A DNA stretch of 39,931 bases from a bacterium. GTDB lineage: Bacteria > Chloroflexota > Dormibacteria > UBA8260 > Bog-877. Position 1 is the first letter of the stretch, and each line of letters starts with the position of its first letter. The notes below the pieces were generated by a model. It was not told where the DNA came from and made no database searches. It saw only the letters and a list, made by a program, of their open reading frames with translations. The stretch covers positions 1 through 39,931 of the forward strand of contig JAKABA010000021.1 of NCBI GenBank assembly GCA_021802115.1, read 5' to 3'. Below, piece after piece: positions 15,764-24,119 of this stretch. The position numbers and the translations under genes were made by a program.

Positions 15764-16882
15764 CTACTGGAGAAGTGCCGGAGCCTCTTCCTGGTCACCC
15801 TCCGGAGCCGCCGGCACCGGCTCTCCCAGGACCGCTTGGCGGACCTTGCCCGCAATTTCCGCGGTCAGCTCGCGATTGCTCCGCAGCAGGTCGCGGACGT
15901 TCTCGCGGCCCTGCCCCAGCCTGGTCTCCCCATAACTGAACCAGGCGCCACTTTTCTCGATCACCCCAGCCTCGAGGCCAGCATCCAACACGCTGCCCTC
16001 GAAGGAGATCCCGTCGTTGTAGAGCAGGTCCAGCTCGGCGGCTCGGAAGGGAGCCGCCACCTTGTTCTTGACAACTCTCACCTTGACCCGGCTTCCAATA
16101 ACATCCAGCCCCTGCTTGAGCGACTCGATGCGGCGGATGTCCAGACGCACCGAGGCGTAGAACTTGAGAGCCCGGCCTCCGGTTGTGACCTCGGGGTTTC
16201 CGAACATCACGCCCACCTTCTCGCGAAGCTGGTTGATGAAGATCACCGAGCAATTGGAGCGGCTGATGGCAGCCGTCAGCTTGCGCATGGCCTGGGACAT
16301 CAGGCGGGCCTGGAGCCCCATGTGACTGTCACCCATTTCGCCATCGATCTCGGCCTTGGGCACCAGCGCCGCCACCGAGTCGATCACCACCACGTCGACC
16401 GCCTGGCTTCGGACCAGCGCCTCCACGATCTCCAGAGCCTGCTCGCCGGTGTCCGGCTGTGAGATCAGAAGGTCGGCTGTGTTGACTCCGATTCGAGCGG
16501 CATAGGCGGGGTCCAGGGCATGCTCAGCGTCGATGAAGGCTGCCACCCCACCGGCCCGCTGCGCCTCCGCCAGGATGTGCAGGCAGAGAGTGGTCTTGCC
16601 TGACGACTCGGGGCCGAAGATCTCCACGATCCGTCCCTTGGGAATGCCACCGACCCCCAGCGCCAGATCCAGGGTGAGAGCCCCAGTCGAGATCACGTCC
16701 ACACCGCGCAGGCCGGAGGCGTCTCCCAGGCGCATGATCGCGCCTTTGCCATAGCTACGCTCTATCTGTCCCAGGGCAGCCGCGAGTGCCTTCTCCCGCT
16801 CCGTGCTCAAAGCCCCGGCCTCCTTCCCATCACCCTTGGAGGCGCTGCTTAGGCGCCCCTGGACCGCGAGTGTAGCGCTCAT
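15764..16882 (-). CDS. recA: recombinase RecA
   Basis: The protein has 372 residues. It forms filaments on single-stranded DNA, drives strand exchange and triggers LexA self-cleavage. Walker A is GPESSGKTT at about 90-98. The MAW-like [14 protein letters not shown], Walker [12 protein letters not shown]1/L2 loop regions and NQLREKVG are all present. An N-terminal extension of about 20 residues precedes the usual start of homology, and the acidic Glu-rich C-terminus is typical. The start is ATG 16882 with GGAGG 8 bases upstream. A perfect SOS box lies about 56 bases upstream, so LexA control is expected. Confidence 0.98.
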   Translation of the reverse strand: MSATLAVQGRLSSASKGDGKEAGALSTEREKALAAALGQIERSYGKGAIMRLGDASGLRGVDVISTGALTLDLALGVGGIPKGRIVEIFGPESSGKTTLCLHILAEAQRAGGVAAFIDAEHALDPAYAARIGVNTADLLISQPDTGEQALEIVEALVRSQAVDVVVIDSVAALVPKAEIDGEMGDSHMGLQARLMSQAMRKLTAAISRSNCSVIFINQLREKVGVMFGNPEVTTGGRALKFYASVRLDIRRIESLKQGLDVIGSRVKVRVVKNKVAAPFRAAELDLLYNDGISFEGSVLDAGLEAGVIEKSGAWFSYGETRLGQGRENVRDLLRSNRELTAEIAGKVRQAVLGEPVPAAPEGDQEEAPALLQ

Positions 16883-16937
16883 TAAGGCACCCTCCGCATC
16901 GCAAGTATTTGGTAGGCATGATCCCCGCCGGCGGCTG

Positions 16938-16949
16938 GAACAGCTGTTC
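16938..16949. promoter_or_regulatory. perfect SOS (LexA) box upstream of recA
   Basis: GAAC-AGCT-GTTC is a perfect 12-base palindrome that matches the Gram-positive LexA consensus GAAC-N4-GTTC. On the recA strand a TAGAAT (16958-16953) that could be a -10 box lies just upstream, so a repressor bound here would cover the transcription start. No good -35 box is visible. Confidence 0.85.
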
Positions 16950-17005
16950 GCAATTCTAACAAGTCCTGGGCCGGTTACGCACGCTAGCTGCCTGCTCAGT
17001 CGGCT

Positions 17006-17524
17006 TCATCTCCCGAGCTCTCCGAGCAGCAGGCGAAGGGCGGCGGTCACGGCTCCCACCCGATTGCCGTGACGGCCGTGGTCGGAGTGAAGGCTGGTGG
17101 TCACGGTCCGCTCAGGACCCGCGACCGTCACGTATATCAGTCCGGCCGGCTTGGCCTCCGACGACCCGGGCCCGGCCACCCCGGTCACCCCGACCCCGAA
17201 GTCGGCCGCCAGGCGGGCCCGTACCCCGGCCGCCATCGCCTCGGCAACCTCTGGGCTGACCGCCCCGCAGCGGTCGAGCAGGCTCGGGTCAACCCCCAAC
17301 TCGGTCACCTTGACCGCGTTGGAATAGGCCACGACCCCTCCCAGATAGGCGACCGAACTCCCGGGGACCGCGGTGATGGCGGCTCCCAGCAGACCGCCGG
17401 TGCACGACTCGGCCGTGGCCAGCGTCCGGTTCGGCGGCAGCATAGCCGCGGAAACCACCTCCGCGGCCTCTGGGAAACTGATTTGGAGATCGGCCAGGGA
17501 ACCCTTCACCGCCATCCCCGCCAT
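17006..17524 (-). CDS. pncC: nicotinamide-nucleotide amidohydrolase PncC (CinA C-terminal domain)
   Basis: The protein has 172 residues. It is a stand-alone CinA C-terminal domain: TAESCTGGLLGAAITAVPGSS, then GGVVAYSNAVK and GVTGVAGPGS. These enzymes deamidate NMN to nicotinate mononucleotide in pyridine-nucleotide salvage. The N-terminal MoeA-like domain of full-length CinA is absent. The start is ATG 17524; ATG 17515 is an alternative. It lies upstream of recA in the same direction with 123 bases between, matching the widespread cinA-recA pairing. Confidence 0.93.
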   Translation of the reverse strand: MAGMAVKGSLADLQISFPEAAEVVSAAMLPPNRTLATAESCTGGLLGAAITAVPGSSVAYLGGVVAYSNAVKVTELGVDPSLLDRCGAVSPEVAEAMAAGVRARLAADFGVGVTGVAGPGSSEAKPAGLIYVTVAGPERTVTTSLHSDHGRHGNRVGAVTAALRLLLGELGR

Positions 17525-17626
17525 GCCCTCTCACCCTCGATCATGGCGGCGGCCGGGCCCGGGAAATGCCTCCTCACCAGATGCGACCCGGTCGTGGCAG
17601 CGGGAGGGCCCCAGGCCCTTCCGCGA

Positions 17627-18124
17627 TCATCGGTAATTCGTGTATTGGAGGGGTACTGGGAGGTCGAGCTGACGCAGGTCCTGGATCACGGCCTGAAGGT
17701 TGTCCTTGTCCTTGCTGGAGACCCGGAGCTCGTCACCCTGGATCCGCACCTGCACCTTGGGATGGCCGGCCTTGATGCGCTTGTTCAGATCCCGTGCGGT
17801 GTCTTCGTCGATCCCGCGCTGCAGCTTGATCGCCTGGCGCACGTTGCCCCGGGCGGCCGGCTCGGGCTTGCCAGGCAGCAGGATCTTGAGGGAGAGGTTG
17901 CGTCTCACCAGCTTGCTCTTGAGCACGTCCAAGACCGCGTCCGCGCGGGCTTCCGAGGCGGCCAGGATGACTATCTCCTTCTCCTGGAGGTCGATCTCCG
18001 CGACCACGTCCTTGAAGTCATAGCGGGTGGCGATCTCGCGCCGCGCCTGCTCCACGGCGTTCACCAATTCCTGCCGGTCGAAGTCAGACACCACATCGAA
18101 GGAGTGCTCGCTGCTCGCCATCAT
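17627..18124 (-). CDS. yajQ: YajQ-family nucleotide-binding protein
   Basis: The protein has 165 residues and is full length. It starts with the family pattern SFDVVSDFDRQELVNAVEQA and contains RYDFK and the C-terminal KVQVRIQGDELRVSSKDKD. Family members have two ferredoxin-like folds; some bind nucleotides or RNA, and the Xanthomonas homologue is reported to bind c-di-GMP and act with a transcription factor. The start is ATG 18124, with a second ATG immediately after. The ftsK stop is 13 bases upstream, so co-transcription with ftsK is likely. A c-di-GMP link with the HD-GYP gene is possible but not shown. Confidence 0.93.
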   Translation of the reverse strand: MMASSEHSFDVVSDFDRQELVNAVEQARREIATRYDFKDVVAEIDLQEKEIVILAASEARADAVLDVLKSKLVRRNLSLKILLPGKPEPAARGNVRQAIKLQRGIDEDTARDLNKRIKAGHPKVQVRIQGDELRVSSKDKDNLQAVIQDLRQLDLPVPLQYTNYR

Positions 18125-18137
18125 CCAAGCCTAGCGG

Positions 18138-20456
18138 CTATTCGATCTCCTCGCCAGCGTCGAGCATCTCCTCCAGTTCGGCCATGTTCATCAGGACGTC
18201 CCGGGACTTGCTCCCCTCGTAGGGACCGACCACGCGCGCCTCAGACAGCTGGTCGATCAACCTGGCCGCCCTGGTGTACCCGACATTGAGCTTGCGCTGG
18301 AGCAGGGACGCCGACCCCCGGGCCTCGCCGATCACGATCCTGCCGGCCCGCTCGAACAACGGGTCGCGCTTCACCACCCCGTCGGCCGGCCCGGCGCTGA
18401 GCGCGGCCGCCTGCAGGATCTCCTCTTGGTAATTGGGGCGCCCCTGCGCCTTCCACCAACCGATCAGCTGGTCGAGCTCGCGGTCCGACACATAGGCTCC
18501 CTGGAGCCTGGTCGACTTGCCCGCATCGATGGGCAGGTAGAGCATGTCACCGCGGCCCAGCAGCTTCTCGGCGCCCATCTCATCCAGGATCACGCGCGAG
18601 TCCACCCCGCTACTGACCGCGAACGCCACCCTCGAAGGGATGTTGGCCTTGATCAGGCCGGTGATGATGTCGGCCGAGGGGCGCTGGGTCGCGACTATCA
18701 GGTGGATTCCCACCGCCCTGGCCAACTGGGCGATTCGGCAGATGAGATCCTCGATCTCGCTGGCGGCAACCATCATGAGGTCGGCCAGTTCGTCGATCAC
18801 GATCACGATCTTGGGCAGGGTGCGCAGCCCAAGCTTGGGCGCGCGCTCGTTGAAGACCGTGATGTTACGGGCCCCGTTGCCAGCGAAGAGCTTGTAGCGC
18901 TGCTCCATCTCCACCACCGCCCAGCGCAGCGCCCCCACCGCCGAATCCGGTTCCACCACCACCGGCACCAGCAAATGGGGCAGCCCACCAAAGTTGCTCA
19001 GCTCAACTCGCTTGGGGTCCACGAGGATGAGGCGCAGATCGTGTGGGGTCGACTGCAGCAGAAGGCCGGCGAGGACAGCGTTGATGCAGACGCTCTTGCC
19101 CGAACCGGTGGCCCCGGCGATCAGCAGGTGGGGCATGGTGGCCAGGTCACCCAGGACCGGATGGCCGCTCACATCCGCTCCCAGCGCCACCGCCAACTGG
19201 CTCTTGAACTCCCGAAAGGATGGGGCCTGAACGATCTCCTTCAAAGTCACCAGCTGAGCGGCCTTATTGGGTACTTCGATCCCGATCGCCGACTTGCCCG
19301 GAATCGGGGCCTGGATCCGGATCGGCGCGGCCAGGGCCAGGGAGAGGTCCGTCTGATAGGCCAGAATCCGCCTCACTGGGACGCCGGCACCGGGCTGGAG
19401 TTCGTATTGGGTCACCGTCGGGCCCGCGTTCACCCCCATGACCTTGGACTCGACCCCGAAATTGTTCAGGGTCGCCTCGATGGTCCGGATCCGGGTCCGG
19501 ATCTCGTCGCGTAGTCGCTCCCGCTTTCCCTGGGCTGAGTCCAATAGGTCAAAGCTGGGCAGCACCCAGTTGGGCTCCGGCTCCTCCCCCTCCTCGTCAT
19601 CTCCCAGAGCAAGGTGGTCGATCGCAGGCTCGGCGACCGCCAGGGCCCCGGCCACCTCCAGCACCGCCGGCACCGGGGGCGGGGCCTCGATCGGCCCCTC
19701 AAGGTCCTCGAAGATTCGCTCGAAGACCTCCGGAGGGGTCGGCGGGGCATCGGGCACCACGGCGGACGGCGCCGTCATCAGACTGGGGTTGCGGGCGACC
19801 GGGAAGTCGGCCGAGTCGGCGCGGACCTTCGCGGACGCGCCGGGCGGTGAGCCGGATCGCCGACGGGCCGTGAAGAGGAGCGCGAGTCCGCGCCTGAGCG
19901 TTGAGGTGGCCGCGGCCGACGCCCTGGCCGGAGACAGCCCAAGGCCAACCACCAGCCCTCCCAGCCCGACCGCGCCCAGCGCCACCAGAGCAGCTGGCGC
20001 GCCAATCCACGCCGCTATGCGCACTCCGATAGCGCGCCCGACCGTGCCTCCCTGGCCTGAGCTGACCACCGCCGCCATGGAGATCGCGGACACAGCCGAG
20101 ATGGCAACTGCCAGCAGCACCTGTCCGGCGCTGCGCTCCCCGCCCCGACTGGCCAGCAGGCCCACCCCACCGGCAACCAGAGCCAAGCCGAAGATCCACC
20201 CCCCGATGCCGACCCCGGCCGCCAGGGCATGGGCGAACTCGTGCGCCACGGGCGCCTGGGGGAACCCCAGCAGGATGATGCAGATGACTCCGATCGCAAG
20301 GGCACTGAGCCCCACCAGCTCCCGCCGCTGGGCAGGGCTGAGGGACATCGCCGGGCCGCCTTGGCGGGTCGCCCGGGACGATCTGGACGCCGCCGGCCGC
20401 CGGCGCGGCCTTTGCGTCCTGCGCTTGGGCGGCACACGCCGCCTAACCGTCGCCAT
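18138..20456 (-). CDS. ftsK: DNA translocase FtsK/SpoIIIE
   Basis: The protein has 772 residues. It is a septum-located ATPase that pumps chromosome ends through the closing division site. A very basic N-terminus (about 1-40) is followed by four membrane segments (about 45-180), a linker with acidic and proline-rich stretches (about 200-300), the RecA-like motor with Walker A AGATGSGKSVCIN and Walker B IVIVIDELADLMM, and a winged-helix gamma domain (about 690-755) that reads polar DNA signals. The start is ATG 20456 with GAGGA 8 bases upstream. The yajQ gene follows within 13 bases. Confidence 0.97.
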   Translation of the reverse strand: MATVRRRVPPKRRTQRPRRRPAASRSSRATRQGGPAMSLSPAQRRELVGLSALAIGVICIILLGFPQAPVAHEFAHALAAGVGIGGWIFGLALVAGGVGLLASRGGERSAGQVLLAVAISAVSAISMAAVVSSGQGGTVGRAIGVRIAAWIGAPAALVALGAVGLGGLVVGLGLSPARASAAATSTLRRGLALLFTARRRSGSPPGASAKVRADSADFPVARNPSLMTAPSAVVPDAPPTPPEVFERIFEDLEGPIEAPPPVPAVLEVAGALAVAEPAIDHLALGDDEEGEEPEPNWVLPSFDLLDSAQGKRERLRDEIRTRIRTIEATLNNFGVESKVMGVNAGPTVTQYELQPGAGVPVRRILAYQTDLSLALAAPIRIQAPIPGKSAIGIEVPNKAAQLVTLKEIVQAPSFREFKSQLAVALGADVSGHPVLGDLATMPHLLIAGATGSGKSVCINAVLAGLLLQSTPHDLRLILVDPKRVELSNFGGLPHLLVPVVVEPDSAVGALRWAVVEMEQRYKLFAGNGARNITVFNERAPKLGLRTLPKIVIVIDELADLMMVAASEIEDLICRIAQLARAVGIHLIVATQRPSADIITGLIKANIPSRVAFAVSSGVDSRVILDEMGAEKLLGRGDMLYLPIDAGKSTRLQGAYVSDRELDQLIGWWKAQGRPNYQEEILQAAALSAGPADGVVKRDPLFERAGRIVIGEARGSASLLQRKLNVGYTRAARLIDQLSEARVVGPYEGSKSRDVLMNMAELEEMLDAGEEIE

Positions 20457-20557
20457 CGAATTGTCCTCGAGATATTGGTGGGATGATTTGGTTGTTGAGT
20501 GCAGGCGCCACCGACAGGGGCAGTCTAGCAGCGAAGTCGCACATCTGCTCGCCGAGC

Positions 20558-21769
20558 TCAGAAGTGAGTCAAGCGCCAGGCCGGATCGGGGGGCTTGAGG
20601 GCACCGCTCAAGGTGGCCCTGGAGCCTTCGACCACGGCGCCTCCGTACGACATCCTGATCTCGGCCAGAATCGAGCCAGAAGGCAGCGGGGCGGCCAGCC
20701 TTCCCAGCTGGTCCAAGCTGAGCCTAAGGGACAGTCCTGGCCAGCCGAGAGCGCTGACCCCTGACGCGGCGCGAACCGAGATCGGCCGCTGCCAGTCCGA
20801 GAGCAACTCCGCGACCCGGGCCCCGGAGCGCACCGGCTCCACCACCTCCAAGTGGGTCCAGGTCGCGGCCAGCAGGGCCAGGCTGGCCGCCTCGGCCGCC
20901 TCGATCCCCGTGTAGGCGTTGCCGGGCTGCGCCAGCACCGCCCCCAGCAGTTGCGCGGAATGCCCAGCGACGGTGCGCCGGGCCGCGAACACGAAGCAGC
21001 CACCCGCGGCCGCCGTCCATCCGGTCTTGATCCCCACCACTCCCTGCTGGCCGAGCACGAAATCGTAGTTATGAACCGTTCCCGCCAGCGGCAACACCGC
21101 AGCGGACATCCCGACTATCTGGGCCAGCACCGGCTTCGCCATGACCGCCCCTGCCAGACGCACCAGGTCTGAGGCGGTGCTGACGGTCCCCGAGTTCAAC
21201 CCGCTGGCATCTGCAAAGTGAGTGTGGCTCATCCCCAGCCGCCCGGCGGTCTCATTCATCCGCTCCACGAAGGCGGTCAGCGACCCGGCGTCCCAGGCCG
21301 CCAACAGCCTCGCGAAGTTGTCCGCCGACGGCAGTAGGAGACCCTCCAACAGCTGGTATTCGGTGAGGGACTCACCTTCGGCCACTTTCACCACGGAGTC
21401 CCCCTGGGCCACCTCCTGCTGGTAGAGCTGCAGGTCAGCGGCGGTTATGGTCACCGCCGGACCGCTCTGACCGAGCGCCAGTGGATGGTCACCCAGCACC
21501 ACCAGTGCGGTCATCAGCTTGGTGACGCTGGCGATGGCGAGGGGTGTCTGGCCGGCCGTTTTGCCCACCCAGCCCGTCCCCTGCAGCAGCATCGACGCCT
21601 GCCCGGTGGCGGGCCAGGGCAGGCTCAGCGGCAGGCCGGGAACCGTGTAGGCACTGGCCAGCACACGAGCCAGCCGGGGCGGCGGCGTCGGTCGCAGCAG
21701 CTGGACCGTCCCCGCCGCCACCAGGGCCACCAACAGCACGGGGATTAGAAGGCCGCGCTGCCACCTCAC
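20558..21769 (-). CDS. serine-type D-Ala-D-Ala carboxypeptidase (DacF/PBP5-like)
   Basis: The protein has 403 residues. A signal-anchor helix (about 6-24) precedes an S11-family peptidase domain. Ser81-x-x-Lys84 (SVTK), the SxN motif SADN and KTGW form the active site, so it should trim the terminal D-Ala of peptidoglycan stem peptides. A C-terminal beta domain (about 300-400) resembles the PBP5 C-terminal region. The start is GTG 21769, three bases after the RNase J stop, so the two are probably co-transcribed. The gene falls between RNase J and ftsK. Confidence 0.92.
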   Translation of the reverse strand: MRWQRGLLIPVLLVALVAAGTVQLLRPTPPPRLARVLASAYTVPGLPLSLPWPATGQASMLLQGTGWVGKTAGQTPLAIASVTKLMTALVVLGDHPLALGQSGPAVTITAADLQLYQQEVAQGDSVVKVAEGESLTEYQLLEGLLLPSADNFARLLAAWDAGSLTAFVERMNETAGRLGMSHTHFADASGLNSGTVSTASDLVRLAGAVMAKPVLAQIVGMSAAVLPLAGTVHNYDFVLGQQGVVGIKTGWTAAAGGCFVFAARRTVAGHSAQLLGAVLAQPGNAYTGIEAAEAASLALLAATWTHLEVVEPVRSGARVAELLSDWQRPISVRAASGVSALGWPGLSLRLSLDQLGRLAAPLPSGSILAEIRMSYGGAVVEGSRATLSGALKPPDPAWRLTHF

Positions 21770-21772
21770 CGG

Positions 21773-23473
21773 TCAGGCAAGGGTGACGATCGGAACCACC
21801 GTGGGCCGCCACGACCCCTGGGCTGCGAGATGAGAGTCCATCACAGCCTGGAGTGTGTCGCGCAGGTCCGCCTCGTGGTGGAACCCTGGCCGATGGTTGC
21901 GGATCGCCAGCTTGATTGCCTCGCAGCCTTCGTCCAGTAGGCGTCGCTGATAGGGGTCGACGGTCGACACCAGAGCCCGAGCGTGCGGTCCCTCGATCAG
22001 CGTGCGCAGGCGCCGATCGATGGTGAGGGAAATCGTGACCACCACTTCCTCTTCGGCGCCCCGGCGCCTGGTCCGGCTCCGGCCCTCGATACGGCCGTCG
22101 GAATCCACCAGGACCGCGCCGACCCGCACGCTGCCGGCGACCCTCATCCGGTCGGAGCTGACCTCCAGGACCGACCCGTTCTCCAACACCGCCACCTGTT
22201 CGGTCCCCATGCCGCTGGCGGCCGCAATGCGGCGGTGGGCGTCGAGATGGCGTGGCTCGCCGTGCACAGGGGCGAAGAACTGGGGCCTGATCAACTCCAG
22301 CATGAAGCGAAGTTCCTCCCGGGCGCCATGGCCGCTGGCGTGGACCCCGTCGCGGCTGCCGGCCAAGATCCGCACCCCCTGTTCCACCAACAGGTTGACC
22401 ACCCGGCTGACTGTGGCCTCGTTCCCAGGGATCGGGTTGGCGGCCAGAACCACGGTGTCCTTCGGCCTGACTCGCACAAACGGGTGGGTCCCTGAGGCGA
22501 TCCGGCTGAGGGCCGCCAGCGGCTCGCCCTGCGAGCCGGTGGCCAGCAAGCAGACCTCCTGGTCAGCCAGGCCGCTGAGGTCCCGGGGCGCCAGGAGGCC
22601 GCCGGGCGGTTGCTTGAGGTAGCCCAGCTCCATCGCGGTGGCAACGTTCCTTAGCATGCTCCGGCCCACCAGGCATGACCGTCGCCCGTTCGCTGCAGCC
22701 AGCTCCACAATCTGCCTCAGCCGGGCCAGGTTGCTGGCGAAAGTCACCACGATCACTCGTCCCTCGCAGTCCCGCAGGGCCGCGTCCAGGGCCGGACGCA
22801 CACTCAGCTCCGACGGCGTGATCCCCTCGTTGGGGGCATTGGTGCTGTCGCTGAGCAGCAGCCGAACCCCGCGCCGGCCCAGCTCCGCCAGGCGCGCCAG
22901 GTCGGGGGGAGCGCCCCCAACCGGAGTCTGGTCCAGCTTGAAGTCGCCGGTGTGGATGACCATCCCCGCCGGGGTGTTGATCGCCAGCCCACAGCTGCCC
23001 GGAACGCTGTGGGTCATCTGGATGAACTCCGCTGTGAGCGCGCCCACCCGAACCGTCTCTCCAGGCTGCACCTCATGAAGCTCCGGCTGCCCGCGCAGGC
23101 CGCGCCGTTCCAACTTGTTGCGCAGCAACCCGAGCGTGAACCCTGTTCCATATATCGGCACGCTGAAGTCACCCAGATAGAAGGGCAAAGCCCCGATGTG
23201 GTCCTCGTGTCCGTGGGTGAGGAGCACCGCCCGCAGACGGTCCTTGCGAGTCAACAGATAGGAGATGTCTGGCAGGACCACGTCCACCCCCACCATCTCC
23301 AGGTCTGGGAAGGAGAGGCCGGCGTCAATGACCACCACGTCATTGCCGCACTCGAGCAGGGCCAAATTCTTGCCGATCTCGCCCAGGCCTCCCAGGGGTA
23401 TGAAGCGGAGCACACCGGCACCGGGAGCCCCGGCCAGACCCACCACCGCCGGAGCGTCGTTAGAAGAGACCAA
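21773..23473 (-). CDS. rnj: ribonuclease J
   Basis: The protein has 566 residues. This metallo-beta-lactamase/beta-CASP nuclease has 5'-3' exonuclease and endonuclease activity in mRNA decay and rRNA maturation. The N-terminus reads FIPLGGLGEIGKN, and zinc ligands are in LTHGHEDHIGALP, then HTGDFKLD. The beta-CASP region has DSTNAPNEG and the C-terminal ligand region has VHGEPRHLDAHR. The start is uncertain: TTG 23473 is shown, overlapping the uracil-DNA glycosylase gene by 14 bases without a clear ribosome-binding site. GTG codons 10-20 residues later could be used instead, as homology begins near residue 23. Confidence 0.95.
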   Translation of the reverse strand: MVSSNDAPAVVGLAGAPGAGVLRFIPLGGLGEIGKNLALLECGNDVVVIDAGLSFPDLEMVGVDVVLPDISYLLTRKDRLRAVLLTHGHEDHIGALPFYLGDFSVPIYGTGFTLGLLRNKLERRGLRGQPELHEVQPGETVRVGALTAEFIQMTHSVPGSCGLAINTPAGMVIHTGDFKLDQTPVGGAPPDLARLAELGRRGVRLLLSDSTNAPNEGITPSELSVRPALDAALRDCEGRVIVVTFASNLARLRQIVELAAANGRRSCLVGRSMLRNVATAMELGYLKQPPGGLLAPRDLSGLADQEVCLLATGSQGEPLAALSRIASGTHPFVRVRPKDTVVLAANPIPGNEATVSRVVNLLVEQGVRILAGSRDGVHASGHGAREELRFMLELIRPQFFAPVHGEPRHLDAHRRIAAASGMGTEQVAVLENGSVLEVSSDRMRVAGSVRVGAVLVDSDGRIEGRSRTRRRGAEEEVVVTISLTIDRRLRTLIEGPHARALVSTVDPYQRRLLDEGCEAIKLAIRNHRPGFHHEADLRDTLQAVMDSHLAAQGSWRPTVVPIVTLA

Positions 23474-24119
23474 GCTGCTCAGCCCGAGGGGGGGCGGCCG
23501 GGGAAGTGTCCGCAGCCGGGTCGCTCCGGGGTGGATCCAGCTGGTCCAGGTGCCGCCGCAGCCGTTGGAAGTCCTCCACCAGGACCGCCTTGAGAGAGCC
23601 GTTGTAGAGGGCGGCCGCGGGATGGTAGCAGGGCATGTAAGTCCGCTCGCTCACCTGCATCAGCTGACCGTGGCATCGGGAGATCCAGGGCGCGTCCGGG
23701 ACCAGTCGTTGCAGGGCATGTCGGCCCAGCACCAGGATGACCTTGGGATCGATCGCCGCGATCTGCCGGTCCAGGTAGCCCGCACAGGCTAGAACCTCCT
23801 CTGGCAACGGGTCACGGTTCCCCGGGGGCCTGGACTTGAGCACGTTTGTAATGAAGATGTCCTGACGCCCCAGGCCGATCCCCGCCAGCAATTCTGTCAG
23901 GAGCTGCCCGGCGGCCCCCACGAATGGGAGCCCTTCCTGGTCCTCCCGCTCTCCCGGAGCCTCCCCCACGGCCATCAGGATCGCGCTCGCCGGACCAGAA
24001 CCAGGCACCCCCCGGCGCCTGGTCAGGTGCAAGGGACAGAGCCGGCAGGACTCCACCTCGGAGGCGATCGCCTCCAGGTGGGCCTGCCGCTCCGCCACAC
24101 TGCCGGCTAGGTCAGGCAC
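23460..24119 (-). CDS. family 4 uracil-DNA glycosylase
   Basis: The protein has 219 residues. It removes uracil from DNA. The motif GEAPGEREDQEGLPFVGAAG and a C-terminal His motif (CYHPAAAL) identify the thermophile-type family 4 enzymes, which usually hold a 4Fe-4S cluster on four Cys. Here Cys25, Cys28 and Cys112 are present, but the third expected ligand, normally in KCRPP, is Ser96 (KSRPPGNRDP). The start is GTG 24119, overlapping the pnp stop by 8 bases; there is no strong ribosome-binding site, which suggests coupling to pnp. The 3' end overlaps RNase J. Confidence 0.92.
   Translation of the reverse strand: MPDLAGSVAERQAHLEAIASEVESCRLCPLHLTRRRGVPGSGPASAILMAVGEAPGEREDQEGLPFVGAAGQLLTELLAGIGLGRQDIFITNVLKSRPPGNRDPLPEEVLACAGYLDRQIAAIDPKVILVLGRHALQRLVPDAPWISRCHGQLMQVSERTYMPCYHPAAALYNGSLKAVLVEDFQRLRRHLDQLDPPRSDPAADTSPAAPPRAEQLGLF

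Noticed and set aside
18426..19514. A 362-codon plus-strand frame opposite ftsK.
   Set aside because: It is antisense to the conserved FtsK motor domain, with His/Gln/Gly-rich composition and no family match.
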